NCBI RefSeq assembly: GCF_000715075.1
Contig: NC_134097.1
Coordinates: 130,508,997-130,572,996, forward strand
DNA length: 64,000 bases
Direction of reading: 5' to 3'
DNA from: Nicotiana tabacum
Taxonomy: Eukaryota; Streptophyta; Magnoliopsida; Solanales; Solanaceae
Shown here piece by piece: positions 43,771-56,496 of the stretch (within the stretch, counting starts at the first letter, position 1; each line of letters opens with the position of its first letter). Under the pieces are notes generated by a model. It had not been told where the DNA came from, searched no databases, and saw nothing but the letters and a program-made list of their open reading frames with translations. The translations under genes and the position numbers were made by a program.

Positions 43771-45286
43771 CTATTAGCTAGCCTCCGCCTCTAGCTACCT
43801 GACCTCCACCTCTAACGGCCTGGCCTCCACCTCTAATACCTTGACCCCTACCTCTAGCTGGCTGAGCAGGTGGTGGAACACCTGGTACTGAAACCATAGC
43901 ACAAGAACCCTGATGTTGAGAGCTACTCAAGGCTCGAGGGCAATACCTAGCAATATGTCCCAGATTACCACATGTATAACAAGACTTTGGCTGCTGAGGC
44001 TGTTGACCCTGAAACTGACCCTAACGGCCTGAGTAACCACCATGATAACTCTGGAATGGGGGTGCACTGATAGGAGCTGATGGTGCATGGTAGGATTGCT
44101 GATCAGAATACTACACATAAGAACTACGACCACCTGGAGCACCCTGAGAAGTCTGAAGTGCTGAATGAAACGGCCTTGGAGAATGGCCCCTAACGAAAGA
44201 ATCCCTGCCTCCAAATGAGGCACCACTGAACCTGCCTAAATGATAAGGCCTCTTGTTAGACCCCTGATGACTTCCCTGCAATAAAACTATCTCAACTCTC
44301 CTGGCCACATTGGTCGCATCCTAAAAAGAAATCTCACTCCCAGTCTCCTTAGCCATCTATAATCGAATCGGCTGAGCGAGTTCCTTAATGAACCTACTCA
44401 CCCTCTTTCTCTCTCGATGGGAAGTATGATAAGAGTATGATGGGCCAAAGCAATGAATCTGGTCTCGTACTGAGTGACGGCCATAGAACCCTGCTGGAGA
44501 CGCTCAAATTGCCTCCGATAGTCCTCCTCTAAGTGATAGGAAGAAAATTTTCTAGAAATAGCTGAGAGAATTGATCCCAAGTCAAAGCAGGCGACCCGGA
44601 TGGCCTAGCCAAACAATAATCCATCCACCAAGTCTTGGCGGAACCTGACAGACAGAAAGCAGCAAAGTCGACCCCATTGGTATCCACTATCCCCATGTTC
44701 CAAAGAACCTCATGACAGTTGTCTAAGTAATCCTGGGGATCCTCTGAAGATGTACCACCATAAGCAGTAGTGAATAGCTTGGTGAACCTGTCCAACCTCC
44801 ACAAAGCATCGGTAGATATAGTTGCCCCATCATCGGCCTGAGCTACTACACCCAGCTGAACTGCTCCAACTGGATGAGCTGCTGGAGTCTAATATTGGGG
44901 ATCCATCTACTCCGGAGTGCGGGTAGTAGGAGTCTGTGCTCCTCCCCTAGCCTGAGAGGCGGCTGGTGCTATACGAAGTAAGCCTGCCTGAGTAACACTC
45001 TCCATAAGGCCCACCAGATGGACCAGAGCATCCTAGAGTATTGGGTAGCAATGAACCCCTCTGGGACATGAGCTGGGCCCATCGGAATTGTCTGGGTCAG
45101 AACCTCATCATCAAACTCAACCTGAGGCTCCGCCACTGGTGCTACTGCTCTGGGCTGAGCTCTGCCCTTGCCTCGTCCTCGTCCTCTACCCCTCGTGGGA
45201 CCTGCTGCTGGGGGCTCGGGCTGCTGATTAGCGGATGAAGAAGCATGTGTTCTCGCCATCTGCGAAGGAACGGAGTAGGAGTTCAA
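43771..45286 (-). pseudogene. Minus-strand gypsy gag, broken
   Basis: Minus strand from 45286. The possible ATG for the gag is at about 45260 (MARTHASSSANQQPEPP), followed by the Gly/Arg stretch 'GRGRGRGKGRAQP'. Gag core: 'DRFTKLFTTAYGGTSSEDPQ', 'GSAKTWWMDYCLARPSGSPA', 'YRRQFERLQQGSMAVTQYET'. Open pieces at 44804-44529, 44580-44398 and 44308-44111 lie in different frames, separated by stops (for example TAG near 44320 and 44895). The knuckle region (about 43985-43930, 'CYTCGNLGHIARYC'-like) and an Arg-Gly-Gly repeat tail are followed by the foreign insert. Confidence 0.85.
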
Positions 45287-45439
45287 TTAGCATTGAGAAG
45301 CCAAACTGCATGACAGAGAAGAATAGAAGTGAAATTGTTCCTAAGTCTGTAGCCTCTATGGGATAAGCACAGATGTCTCCGTGCCGATACCTCAGACTCT
45401 ACTAAGCTTGTCTGTGAATTGCGAGACCTAAGCAACCTA

Positions 45440-45456
45440 GAGCTCTAATACCAACT
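45440..45456 (-). other. Primer binding site of the minus-strand gypsy element
   Basis: Minus-strand text TTGGTATTAGAGCTCT follows the LTR end TGACA and resembles the methionine-tRNA site TGGTATCAGAGC with one C to T change. Confidence 0.7.
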
Positions 45457-48248
45457 TGTCACTACCCGGATTTTCCACCCTCAGGAGTCATGATGGCGCC
45501 TACTAGTGAAAGCTAGGCAAGCCACTATTCCGATTAATTTACCCTTTTCATTTTTAACCTCTTAACAATTGCAAATTAACACATTATAAATAGTGGAAAT
45601 AAATAAACAAAAGAATGAAATTTAACAATTAAGCTAATACCGATACAAATCCATAAACATAAACCACCCAGAACTGGTGTCACCTCATGGACTATATAAG
45701 AATACTACAAACAGGGTCTGAACAAAATAAATACATGTATGTCTCTTGAATAGTAAAGAACAAAAAGAAACTAGATAGGAAGAGGACGACTGCAGGACTA
45801 CCTCGAGTCTCCCGATGGACTGAAGGCAGCAACCTCTAGCTAAGGTCCATATGCTCTAGTATCGGGATCTGCACAAAAGAGTGCAGAGTGTAGCATTAGT
45901 ACAACCGACTCCATGTACTGAGTAAGTGTCGAGCCTAACCTCGGCGAAGTAGTGATGAGGCTAGGACACAACAAACAATAACCTACAATTAAACAATATC
46001 TAGCAGAAAATAGTAATAGAAGTAATTCAAAAGTAACGCGGGATGGGTAACATGCTATGGGGAAAATACCAACATAAAGAATCATTGTAACAAAGGAATA
46101 AAGCAATTAAGGTATTGGAACCGTAAACAGCAAGTAATCATATCAAATAGGCAATAAGTGCACGACATCACCCTTCGTTCTTTTACTCTCATCCTTACCA
46201 CATAAATCAAAGAAATGGCATGGCATCACCCTTCGTGCTTTTACTCCCAATAATATGGCACGACATCACCCTTCGTGCATTAACACTATTTCACAATATC
46301 ATGCACGGTATCACCCTTCGTGCTTTACACTGTTTCCTCACCATATGCATAAGTATGAATGTGCACGGCATCACCCTTAGTGCTTTATCTCTCTTTACTC
46401 ACCCAAACAATACCAACAACAACATCCCGACAAGGGAATCAACAATAAGAATAAGTACATCTCGGTAAGGGAACCAACAATAAGAATGAATATGTACCGG
46501 CAAGGGAATCACTATAACCAAACGTGTACCAACAATTAACTTCACAATTGAAACTCAACTGGATCCAATGCTCAAAAATAAAAAAATACCAAGAACATAA
46601 TCATAAGTCTTGCTCAGTATGGATAATCAACAATTTAGGCAATTGTAGTACTTATTAAGAAACACAACAATCACAATTTAAGACTCACAGGCATGCTTGA
46701 CACCAACGTATAGATACTCGTCACCACACCTATACGTCGTACACCACATTATCACACAACAAATAAGGCATAATACATATTCCCTCAAGCTAAGGTTAGA
46801 CCAAACACTTACCTCAATTCCACGAACACAATCAAGCCTCAACTACCGCTTTACCTCTTGATTCCACCACCAACTCACTTGTATCTAGTCATAATTTACT
46901 TAATAACATTAATATATGCTAAATAAGCCAGTTCTAATGCATAAAAATAGGTTTTCTAGTGTTTTCCCCAAAAAATAAAAAATCGACCCCGAGCCCGCTT
47001 GGTCTAAACCCGAAATTCGGACCAAAATCCGATTACCCATTCACCCCTAAGCCCGGATATACAATTTGTTTTGAAATCCGACCTCAATTTGAGGTCTAAA
47101 TCCCCAAATTTTGATATTCCTAAGTTCTACCCAAAATTCCCAATTCCACCATGAAAACCCTAGATTCTAGGATGAAATCTTGTAAAACGATGTTAAGGAG
47201 TGAAGGAAATGAGTTGAAAATCACTTACTTGTGTTTTGTGGAAGAAAGAGTGTCTTGAAAAATCGCCTCTTATGCTTTAGGGTTTTGAAAATGAGAAATG
47301 GCTGAAAAGTCTCGTATAAATATACCCCTCTTAGATCCTCACCACTGACCACATAAAAAGGACCGCGGCCGCGAAGCTCCACCGTGGACCGTAAAATATC
47401 CAACACAGCCGCGAAGACATGGCCTTACCCATCGCTAACCGCAAAAAATCCCACCGTAGTTGCGAAGACCCCACCATGGTCGCGAGAAATCACCGCGGAC
47501 CGCGAGCCCTAGTTCAGAGACCTGCAACTTTCTCCGAACCTGCAACAGTTATGTTCTAAGTCTAAATTCACTTTGTGGCCTATCCAAAACTCACCCGAGC
47601 CCTCGGGGGCTCCAAATTAATCAACCATGCAAGTCTAAAAACATCATACGGACTTGCTTGTGCGATCAAAACATCAAAATAGCATCAACAACTACGAATT
47701 CGATCTCAAATTCATACAATTACTCAAGAACATTGAATTTTCCATTTTCTTTCAACTATAGGTCCGTTTTACACAAAATCACTTCTGATTCCTACCAAAT
47801 TTCACATATTTACCCAAATTATTATTTTAAACTTGTACTAGGCTCCAAAACCAAGATACGAGCTCGATACCATCAAGAAATTGCATTAATTCACTTCCAA
47901 AAGCCTTTATATTTTTCATCAAATAATTTTCTTTAAAAATTCTTTCTCGAGCTTGGGACCTCGGAATTTGACTTCGGGCATACGCCCAAGTCCCATAATT
48001 TACTACGGATCCTACGAGAGCGCCAGATCACGGGCCCGGGTCCGTTTACCAAGAATATGTACCAAAGTCAACTTTAATCAATTTTAAAGGTCATTTTCCT
48101 TATTTCACTTAGATTCCACATAAAAAGCTTTCCGGATAACGCACCCGGACTGCGCACACAAATCAAAGTGAGACAACAAGAGGTTTTTAAGGACTCGAAA
48201 CAAATAGTCGACTAATAAAAATAAGTGATGACCTTTCGGGTCATCACA
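45457..48248 (-). repeat. 5' LTR of the minus-strand gypsy element (2792 bp)
   Basis: Minus-strand TGTGATGACCCG... to ...CGGGTAGTGACA. Perfect 9-bp hairpin at its outer end (48225-48247). Contains five tandem 'cacggcatcacccttcgtgc' units (46160-46400), a run of 'cccgrcaagggaatcaacaa' units (46425-46515) and a CpG-rich palindromic block (47360-47510). A possible TATA region lies near 47315-47326. Confidence 0.9.
46155..46400 (+). repeat. LTR minisatellite, five units
   Basis: 'cacggcatcacccttcgtgc' and close variants occur five times, spaced 45-65 bp. Only one copy (near 40325) is present in the partner LTR. Confidence 0.85.
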
Positions 48249-48640
<392 letters not shown>

Positions 48641-48929
48641 TTAAAAGAACCATATCAGTCTTGAACTCTTGACCTAGTGGTTCTAGAAAACTTCCTCAAC
48701 CTCGTTGACCAAAAGCGACTGATGTCATCCAATCAACAAGAAACATTATTTCAACGAAGTCCAAAATTGAGTGGGTAGTGTCCATGTGTCTATGGGAAAG
48801 ATTGTTATGCTTATGATCCCAACCCTAAAAGACAACTTATTACCAACAGTCCTCTACAATTCTCACCACTTGCTAACGCACTTAGATTTATCACTGGCTC
48901 TGGAAGAGAGCATCCCACAACATAAAGGT

Positions 48930-50652
48930 TTAATGAAAATAATGCTATGGAAATGCTGAGGAGCTCATAATCAAGAATTCCGCCGGAATCTCAGGTTCTT
49001 GCTCACATGGAACAACCCCTCTATCATGTGCCTCACAAAAACAAAAATGGCGGATCACAGCGAGCTACTCATGGAGTTCAACTACACAGACTTAATCCAA
49101 GTTGCAACTCAAGGCCCATCAGAAGGTATAGTTATTCTCTGGCGCGCCCATGAATTGGTTATAAACACAGTAGCAATCACAAGTCAAGAGATACACACCT
49201 CTGTCAAATTAAATAAATCACCTTCATGGTTACTATCATTAGTTTATGCTAGCAATAATTTTACCGATACGAAAATACTATTGAACAATCTACAAACAGT
49301 GCATGAACATTTTAGTTGTGCATGGCTCCTATGTGGTGACTTCAAAGAGGTCTCCACCTCTAAGGAAAAATTTGGCGGAGCACCTATTAATATAAAAAAA
49401 TCCTCCACTTTCAATAAATACCTTAATAATATTAAAATGATTGATCTAGGATTCTCAGGACCTAGGTACACCTGGACTAACAAACCTAATTTTAATCACA
49501 AAAAAAAAAACAATCCAAACACTATCATCATGAAAAGACTGGATAAATTCTATGGTAACACTAAATGGCTAGAATTATTCCAAGACTCAACTGTCAAGCA
49601 CCTAACACATACTAACTCTAATCACTGCCCCCTAATTCTTAATTTAACCAAACTTTACTCCAAATCTACTCCAACCTTCAAATTTGAAACGATGTGGCTG
49701 CAACACCCTTAATTCCAACATGTTGTAACAAATACTTGGCTAGACGAAAACGACTATTCTAAGGGACTAAACAACTTCATAGACCTAGCTAGTCACTAGA
49801 ACATTCACACTTTTGGGAATATCTTTGACAAAAAAAATATCATAATTGCCGGACTGAAAGGACTTCAAAATATGAAACCAGGAAACAAAAACTCTTTCCA
49901 CTATGATCTTGAAAATCAACTAATTACGGATTTTAATAACTTACTCCGAATAGTAGAGGAATATTGAAAATTAAAATCTTGCGTCCAATGGCTTAACGAT
50001 GGAGATGCTAATACATCCTATTTCCACCTCTCCACAATAAAAAGACGTAGATAAAATAGAATCCTAATTCTCCATGATTCACTAAGAAATTGGACTTTAG
50101 ACATCCACACTATTCGTGATACAATCCTCAATTACTACCAAGACCTTTTTACTACTCAATTAACACATTGCCAAAATAAATTTATTCATACCTTCTTAAA
50201 TTCTTTCGCAAATGATGACATCCAAGCATTATAAAGACCCTTATCCACTTCAGAGATCACAAATTCAGTAAACTCATCCAAACCTCTTAAAGTTTCGGGC
50301 CCGGATGAACTGCACCACATTTTCTTCCAAAAATTTTGGTCGAAAACAAAGCAAGAAGTAATATACACCTGCCAACAAGCCTTCCTTACATCTACTATTT
50401 CCCCCAAAATAAATAAAACAAAAATTATCCTCATCCCCAACACTAACTTTCCTGAATCCATACACCAATACAGACCAATTGGCCTATGCAATACCATATA
50501 CAAGATCATTACTAAAATTATTGTTAAAAGAATCAAACCTCTCCTTCCAAAATTAATCAATCCAACTCAAAGTAGATTCCTAAAAGATCGTAAGACAGCT
50601 GGCAACATCTTCCTTGTACAGGAAATCATACATTCTTTTAAATATGTAAAAA
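48930..50652 (+). pseudogene. LINE ORF2 5' part: endonuclease and start of RT, broken
   Basis: Plus-strand non-LTR retrotransposon. Endonuclease domain from about 48935: 'IMLWKC' stop 'GAHNQEFRRNLRFL', then open 48999-49712 with 'CLTKTKM' (E-T-K usual), 'WLLSLVYASNN', 'WLLCGDFKEVSTSKEKFGG' (G-D-F-N usual) and 'SNHCPLILNL' (S-D-H usual). Three catalytic positions are thus changed. After more stops follow RT-approach motifs 'WLNDGDANTSYFH', 'SGPDELHHIFFQKFW', 'ILIPNTNFPESIHQYRPIGL' and 'IIHSFKYVKK', where the sequence jumps into a gypsy LTR. The RT catalytic part is absent. The LINE probably starts upstream, near 48640-48760, where no frame is clear. Confidence 0.88.
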
Positions 50653-50654
50653 AG

Positions 50655-53444
50655 GAATTGGATGTGAATTTTGATGATTCAGATATCTTTGCGAGGTGAT
50701 TTAGAACTTAGTAACATGATCGGAATGTGTTTTGAAGGTCCGAAGTAGATTTAGTCTTAAATTTGCGAAATTGGAATTTTGGGCGTTTTCCGAGTGATAG
50801 GTGAAATTTTGATATAGGCGTCGGAATAGAATTTCGGAAGTTGGAGTAAATTTGTTGTATCATTTGTGATGTGTGTACAAAACTTTAGGTCATTCGTACG
50901 AGGTTTGATAGACTTTTTGATCGAAAGCGGATTTTGGAAGTTTTTGGAATTATTAGGCTTGAATCCGATGATGATTTGGTGTTTTGATGTTGTTTCGAGC
51001 GTTCTGAGGGTTGGAACAAGTTTGAATGATGTGATGGGATATATTGTCATATTTGGTTGAGGTTCTGAGGGCCTCGGGTGAGTTTCGGGTGGTTGAACGG
51101 AACAAATTCATGTGGGAAAAGTTGCAGAAAATCTGCTGTTGGTGTTGCAGACATTTGGCCTTCGCGTTCGCGAAGGGTTAGGGTGTGAGGTAGGAAGTTT
51201 GGCCTTCGTGTTAGCGATGGGTGTCCCTCCTTCGCGAAGGGTTAGGTGCAGTTTTCATCGCAAATGCGATGAGTTTCCCGCGTTCGCGTCGAGTAAATGG
51301 GAGCATCTGCGTCCAAGTTCATTGTGTTTCACGTTCGTGAGCTAGGTGCCGTGTTCGCGATGGGTTGAGGAGCTGATGCTTTGCGTTCGCGTTTAGGATG
51401 TCGCGTTTGTGATGAAGGATTTAAGTGGTCAACGGATTTTGTGCTTCGCAAACGCGAGGCGTTGACCGCGTTTGTGAAGAAGAGATTTAAATTGCTGGGC
51501 AGAATGTTTAAAAGACCAATTTCGTGATTTTTGGCCATAGTTCACAATTTTTGAGTTAGTTTTGGAGCTTTTTGAGAAGAATTGAAGAGGGAATCAAAGG
51601 GAAACACTTGGAGGTAAGATTTATGGATTTAATACTCGATCCTATTGTGATTTCTACCTAATTAAACATGAAATTTGTGGAATCTAAAGCCTAAAATTGG
51701 GGAGTTAGGGCTTGGAATTTGAGAATTTGATTTGAGGATTTGAGGGGTCATTTGTGGTCGGATTTTGATGTATTTGATGATTCTAGTTTTGTGATTTTTG
51801 TGGGAATCCGAGACATGGGCTCGGGGGTCGGGTTTGGCCAATTTTGGGATTTTTGATGTAAATTGGTTATTTTCGAGTGGGCTTTTGTTTCCTTAGCATA
51901 TTTTGATAGTATAAATTTATTTTTGGTTAGATTTGGAGCATCAAGAGGCCGATTCGAGAGTCATGGGCATCGCGCGCTAGAATTTGGACCGGATAAAGGT
52001 AAGTAATGATTGTAAATATTGTCCTGAGGGTATGAAACCCCGGATTTCACATCGTTGTGCTACTTTGAGATGACGCACATGCTAGATGACGAGTGTGGGG
52101 TTGTGTACCATTGGAGATTATGACTTAGTCCGTCCTGTGTGACTGTTAAGTCGCGTATTTGATTGAAAACTGGTTGATATCGTTGTGTATTTAAAAGTAT
52201 TATCATGTTTGGACTTAATGCCATATTAGGGCCTCGTGCCAATTGTTTTGGACCCTTAAGGGGATTTTTACTACTATTCCTCACTGCTTTGACTTTATAT
52301 TTGTACTTAGTCATGTTGTATTATACTATTTTCATAACTTAGCCATATTTACTCCGTTTTGATATTTTAAATGATATTTTGGGCTGAGCATCATGTTTTA
52401 CTGTTGCCCAAGTGGATTGAGAGATTTTTGACTGAGTGAGGTCGAGGGGCTGTGTTGTGAGGATATTATGGGATCGGGCTGCACGCCATAGCAGTGTTGT
52501 ACTGATTCATGATTATGAGGTCGAGTACCTTATTTGTTATGCCACGAGGTGGCTTGTTATGAGGCCGAGGGCTAGTTGATTATGTCATGAGATGGCTTGA
52601 TATAACGCTTGGGCTGTAGGAGCCCCTCTGGAGTCTGCACGCCCCCAGTGAGTGTGGGTACCAAGTGTGAGATGTAATATTGCCTAAGGGCTATTGTTGT
52701 TTCATGTTATTGCCCGAGGGGCTAATACGAGTGAATGTGAGGTAGCCCGAGGGGCTAATTTTGATTTATTTTGCCCGAGGGGCGGTTATGGTACTTGTTT
52801 TGCCCTAGGGGCTGATTTATATTTGTACCCTTTTCTCACTATTTTCATCACTCTTTTGAACTACTGAAGGATGTTTTAAAAAGGTTTTTACAGAACTGAA
52901 ATGTTTTTACGAGTTTTATTGTTTTACTGCATTGTTCTGGATTTATACTGTTTTGATGTAGCATTATGATGTGTTTTACGTGTTTTCTTACTGCTCAACT
53001 GCCTTTACTTTTATTACTTACTGAGTTGGAGTACTCACATTAATCCATGCACCATGTGTGCAGATCCAGGAGTCTCGGGTCATGCTAGCAAGTGCTGATT
53101 TATCTTCCAGTAGGTTTTTCGGAGTTGACTAGGTAGCTGCTCGACGTTCGCAGCCCAGTGCTTCTCCTTCCTATCTTTATTTCACTTTGTACTATCTTTG
53201 TTTCATACTATGTTGTCTTTTCATATTTCTAGACGAGTTGTAGATGCTCATGACTGGTGACACCCTGATGTCGGGCTGTATTTTGGTTTTTGCACTATTT
53301 TATCCTAGTTTATACTATGGGATGTTAGCTTGTTAATGTCTTTAAATGATTTATTATTAATTGTTCTGTTGATTGGGGTTTATGTCAGCTGGCCTAGTTT
53401 CACGATAGGCGTTATCACGACCGGTCCATTTTAGGGTCGTGACA
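50655..53444 (+). repeat. Gypsy LTR, 5'-truncated
   Basis: Aligns with the LTR at 61369 from about 200-240 bp inside it, then throughout ('gtcggaatagaatttcgg', 'gtaagtaatgattgtaaat', 'cccgaggggct' repeats 52680-52820). CpG-rich block of 'ttcgcgttcgcgaagg'-like palindromes at 51155-51480. Ends GGGTCGTGACA with a hairpin (53415-53442). Confidence 0.85.
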
Positions 53445-53643
53445 AGTTTGTATTAGAGCCTAGGTTACATAGGTCTCACGAGTCATGAGCGGGTTTTTTA
53501 GAGTCTCGCGGATCGGTACGGAGACGACTGTATTTATCCTTGGGAGGCTGTAGAACCTTTAGGAAAACTTCATATTCTTGGATTCTTGTCATGCGAATCT
53601 GTTGATCCGAGTACTAAATCTCTGTTATTCTATTCTCTCATAG

Positions 53644-55180
53644 ATGGTGAGCACATGTGCTACCGGTCAGGATGGACGACCACTAGCTGGGGCCATTAGA
53701 GGTCGAGGACATAGTCGAGGCCGTGGTAGGGGCAGGGGTGTAGCCCGCGCAGCAGCTAGGGCAGCACCTGCAGATCCACCAGCTGCACCAATTCATGATC
53801 AAGTCCTAGTTGTGGATGCTCTAGCAGCACCAGCTCAGGCACCAGCTGTGCCCATTGTGATTCCAGGCCTTTAGGAGGCCCTGGCCCAGATTCTATCAGT
53901 GTGCACTAGCCTATCTCAGGCGGTCTCAGTCACTACAACCACAACTAATTCTCAGGTCGGGGGAGGCACTCAGACTCCCATCGCTCGCACACCTGAGCAG
54001 GTCATGCAGGGACTTTAGACACCGGGGGCGCCTCCAGCCCAGCCGGTTGCAGCTGCTCAGAACTATATAGCTCTTGTTATGTTAAAGGACGAGCAGTGCA
54101 AGTTGGAGAGGTTTGGTAGACTTCAGCCTCCGACTTTCAGTGGTACAGAGGGTGAGGATGCCTAGGGTTTCTTAGACAAGTGTTAGAGGATTCTTCATAC
54201 AGTGGGTATTTTGGAGACCAACGAGGTAGCATTTACTACTTTTTAGTTTTCTGGAGCTACCTTCACTTGGTGGGAGGCTTATGAGAGGCGTAGGCCTGTT
54301 GGTGCAATTTCCCTTACCTAGAAATAGTTATCCGTTTTATTTTAGGACAAGTATGTGCCATAGTCTCGCAAAAAGGAGATACGCAGGCAGTTCGAGCAAT
54401 TGCATCAGGGATATATAACTGTGATGCAGCATGAGATGAGGTTCTCGGAGTTACCTCATCATGCTATTTGGTGGGTTCCTACAGATAGAGAGAGGATCAG
54501 GAGGTTTGTTGATGGCCTCACATATCAACTTCGGATTCTCATGTCCAGCGAGAGGGTGCCTGGTGCTACTTTTTAGGAGGTTGTTGACATTGCTCGCGAG
54601 ATTAAGTCAGTTCATTGCCAGGAGCGAGATGAGAGGGAGGCCAAGAGGCATCGAGGATCTGGTAGTTTTGGTGGTGCTCTTTTGAGGGTCAGTTGTAGAA
54701 CAACAGAGGCCATCCATTCAGACATGCTCAGTCAGCTCACCCAGGTTATCGTCAGGCATCATCGGGTCATGGTTCTCATAGTTCTCATCAGGGCCAGTCA
54801 TCACTTAGTGCACTTCCAGCCTAGAGTTTGTCCCGTGCTCCATCAGTTCAGGGCTCATCTATGATAGGTGCATCTTCTAGTCATTCCGGTGCTAGGGGTT
54901 CCCTTCAGTCCCCGTCTCCAGCATCAGGGAGTTGTTATGAGTGTGGAGAGTTGGGTCACATATGGAGTCAGTGTCCTCATCGTCTTGGGGGTTTATCTCA
55001 ATAGAGGAGTCATCCATCGGCTTCAGCGCCAGTTACTTCACCATCACCCACCCACCCAGCTAGGGGTGGAGGTAAGTCAGTTAGGGGTCGCCCCAGAGGG
55101 GGAGGTCGATCAGGTGGTGGTCAGGCCCGTTTCTATGCACTCTCAGCTAGACCCGATGTTATTGCTTCAGATGCTGTAAT
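53644..55180 (+). pseudogene. Gypsy gag with many TAG stops
   Basis: ATG at 53644 (MVSTCATGQDGRPLAGAIRG), Arg/Gly-rich 'RGRGHSRGRGRGRG', Ala/Pro-rich linker, then the gag core 'KLERFGRLQPPTFSGTEGED', 'SGATFTWWEAYERRRPVG', 'KKEIRRQFEQLHQGYITVMQ', 'DRERIRRFVDGLTYQLRILM' and a zinc knuckle 'CYECGELGHIWSQC' near 54930. About ten in-frame stops, nearly all TAG (for example near 53872, 54016, 54163, 54184, 54242, 54342, 54361, 54574), lie where CAG glutamine is expected. Apart from these and a frame slip near 54690 the frame is long and continuous, so decay has been mainly by point change. Confidence 0.88.
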
Positions 55181-56496
55181 TATAGGTATTGTCTCAGTCT
55201 GCCACAGAGATGCCTCTGTGTTATTTGATCCCGGGTCCACTTTTTCATATGTATCATCATATTTTGCTCGTTATTTAGATAAGCCCTGTGAGTCTCTTGT
55301 TTCATCTGTTTCTATATCTACTTCGGTGGGCGATACTATTGTTGTGGACCGTGTGTACTGGTTGTGTATGGTGACTATTGGGGGTCTGGAGACCCGAGTG
55401 GACATGTTATTGCTTTGTATGGTGGACTTCAATATGATATTGGGCATGGATTGACTATCTCCGTATCATGCTATTTTGGAATGTCATGCTAAGACAGTGA
55501 CATTGGCTATGCCGGGTGTGCCGCGGATTAAGTGGCGAGGTTCGACTGATTTTGTCCCCAGTAGGGTGATTTCGTTTTTGAAGGCCCAGTGGATGGTTGG
55601 GAGAGATTTTCTTTCATACTTAGCCTTTATGAGGGATGTCAGTGCAGAGACTCTTAGTATTGACTTTGTTTCTGTAGTGAGGGACTTTCCCGATATGTTT
55701 CCTACAGACCTGTCGTGCATGCCATCGAACAGGGATATTGATTTTGGTATTGATCTGGTGTAGGGCACTCAGGCCATTTTTATTCCACCGTATCATATGG
55801 CACCAGCGGAGTTGAAGGAGTTAATGGAGCAGCTTCAGGAACTCTTGGATAAGGGGTTTATTCGGCCTAGTGTGTCGCCATGGGGTACGCCTATTCTATT
55901 TATGAAGAAGAATAATGGCATGATGAGGATGTGCATTGATTACAGGCAGTTGAACAAGGTAGCAATCAAGAACAAGTATCATTTGCCTCGTATCGATGAT
56001 CTATTTGACCAGCTTCAACGAGCGAGAGTATTCTCCAAGATTAATCTTCGTTCAAGGTATCACCAGCTAAAGATCAGGGACTCAGATATTCTTAAGACAA
56101 CTTTCAAGACCCGATATGGTCATTATGAGTTCCTAGTGATGTCTTTTGGGCTGAACAATGCCCCAGCAACATTCATGCATTTGATGAATAGCGTGTTTCA
56201 GCCTTATCTTGACTCATTCATGATTGTTTTCATTGATGATATTCTAGTCACGTAGTTAGGAGGAGCACGCAGAGCATTTGAGAGTTGTGTTGCAGAGATT
56301 GAGGGAGGAGAAACTTTATGCAAATTTCTCCAAGTATGAGTTTTGGCTCAGTTCTATGGCATTCTTGGGGCACGTGGCATCCAGTGAGGGTATTCAAGTT
56401 GATCTGAAGAAGATAGAGGTGGTTCAGAGTTGGCCCACACCGTCCTCAGCCATAGAGATTCGCAGCTTTCTTGGTTTGGTGGGTTGTTACCATTAG
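55181..56496 (+). pseudogene. Gypsy protease and RT (partial)
   Basis: Protease 'VLFDPGSTFSYVSSYFARYL' (55215-55275), 'FNMILGMD' followed by TGA in place of tryptophan, then 'LSPYHAILECHAKTVTLAMP'. Linker to RT: 'DFPDMFPTDLSCMPSNRDID'. RT open 55797-56255: '[20 protein letters not shown]', '[20 protein letters not shown]', '[20 protein letters not shown]', catalytic 'FIDDIL' near 56229-56246. A frameshift near 56250 follows, then 'FLGHVASSEGIQVDLKKIEV' and '[13 protein letters not shown]' ending at 56496. RNase H and integrase absent. Confidence 0.9.

Larger units (their letters stand above)
39623..48248 (-). mobile_element. Ty3/gypsy retrotransposon on the minus strand, with internal deletion
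   Basis: 8.6 kb between AGTTT duplications. On the minus strand: 5' LTR 48248-45457, primer site, gag, protease, RT, RNase H, integrase, then a deletion into the middle of the 3' LTR (about 40478-39623). Order RT before integrase identifies Ty3/gypsy. Gag and pol resemble the del/Tekay group; that sub-assignment is tentative. Many stops, mostly TAG. Confidence 0.92.
50655..56496 (+). mobile_element. Ty3/gypsy fragment on the plus strand, lacking both outer ends
   Basis: Contains a 5'-truncated LTR (50655-53444), primer site region, gag, protease and the first part of RT, then ends abruptly in RT at 56496, where LINE sequence resumes. No second LTR. Same LTR family as 61369-64000. Most in-frame stops are TAG where glutamine is expected. 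Confidence 0.88.

Noticed and set aside
47460..47936. 158-codon plus-strand frame
   Set aside because: It lies within a minus-strand gypsy LTR and is low-complexity; no domain.
51112..51345. 77-codon frame in the gypsy LTR
   Set aside because: Covers the CpG-rich palindromic block of the LTR; no homology.
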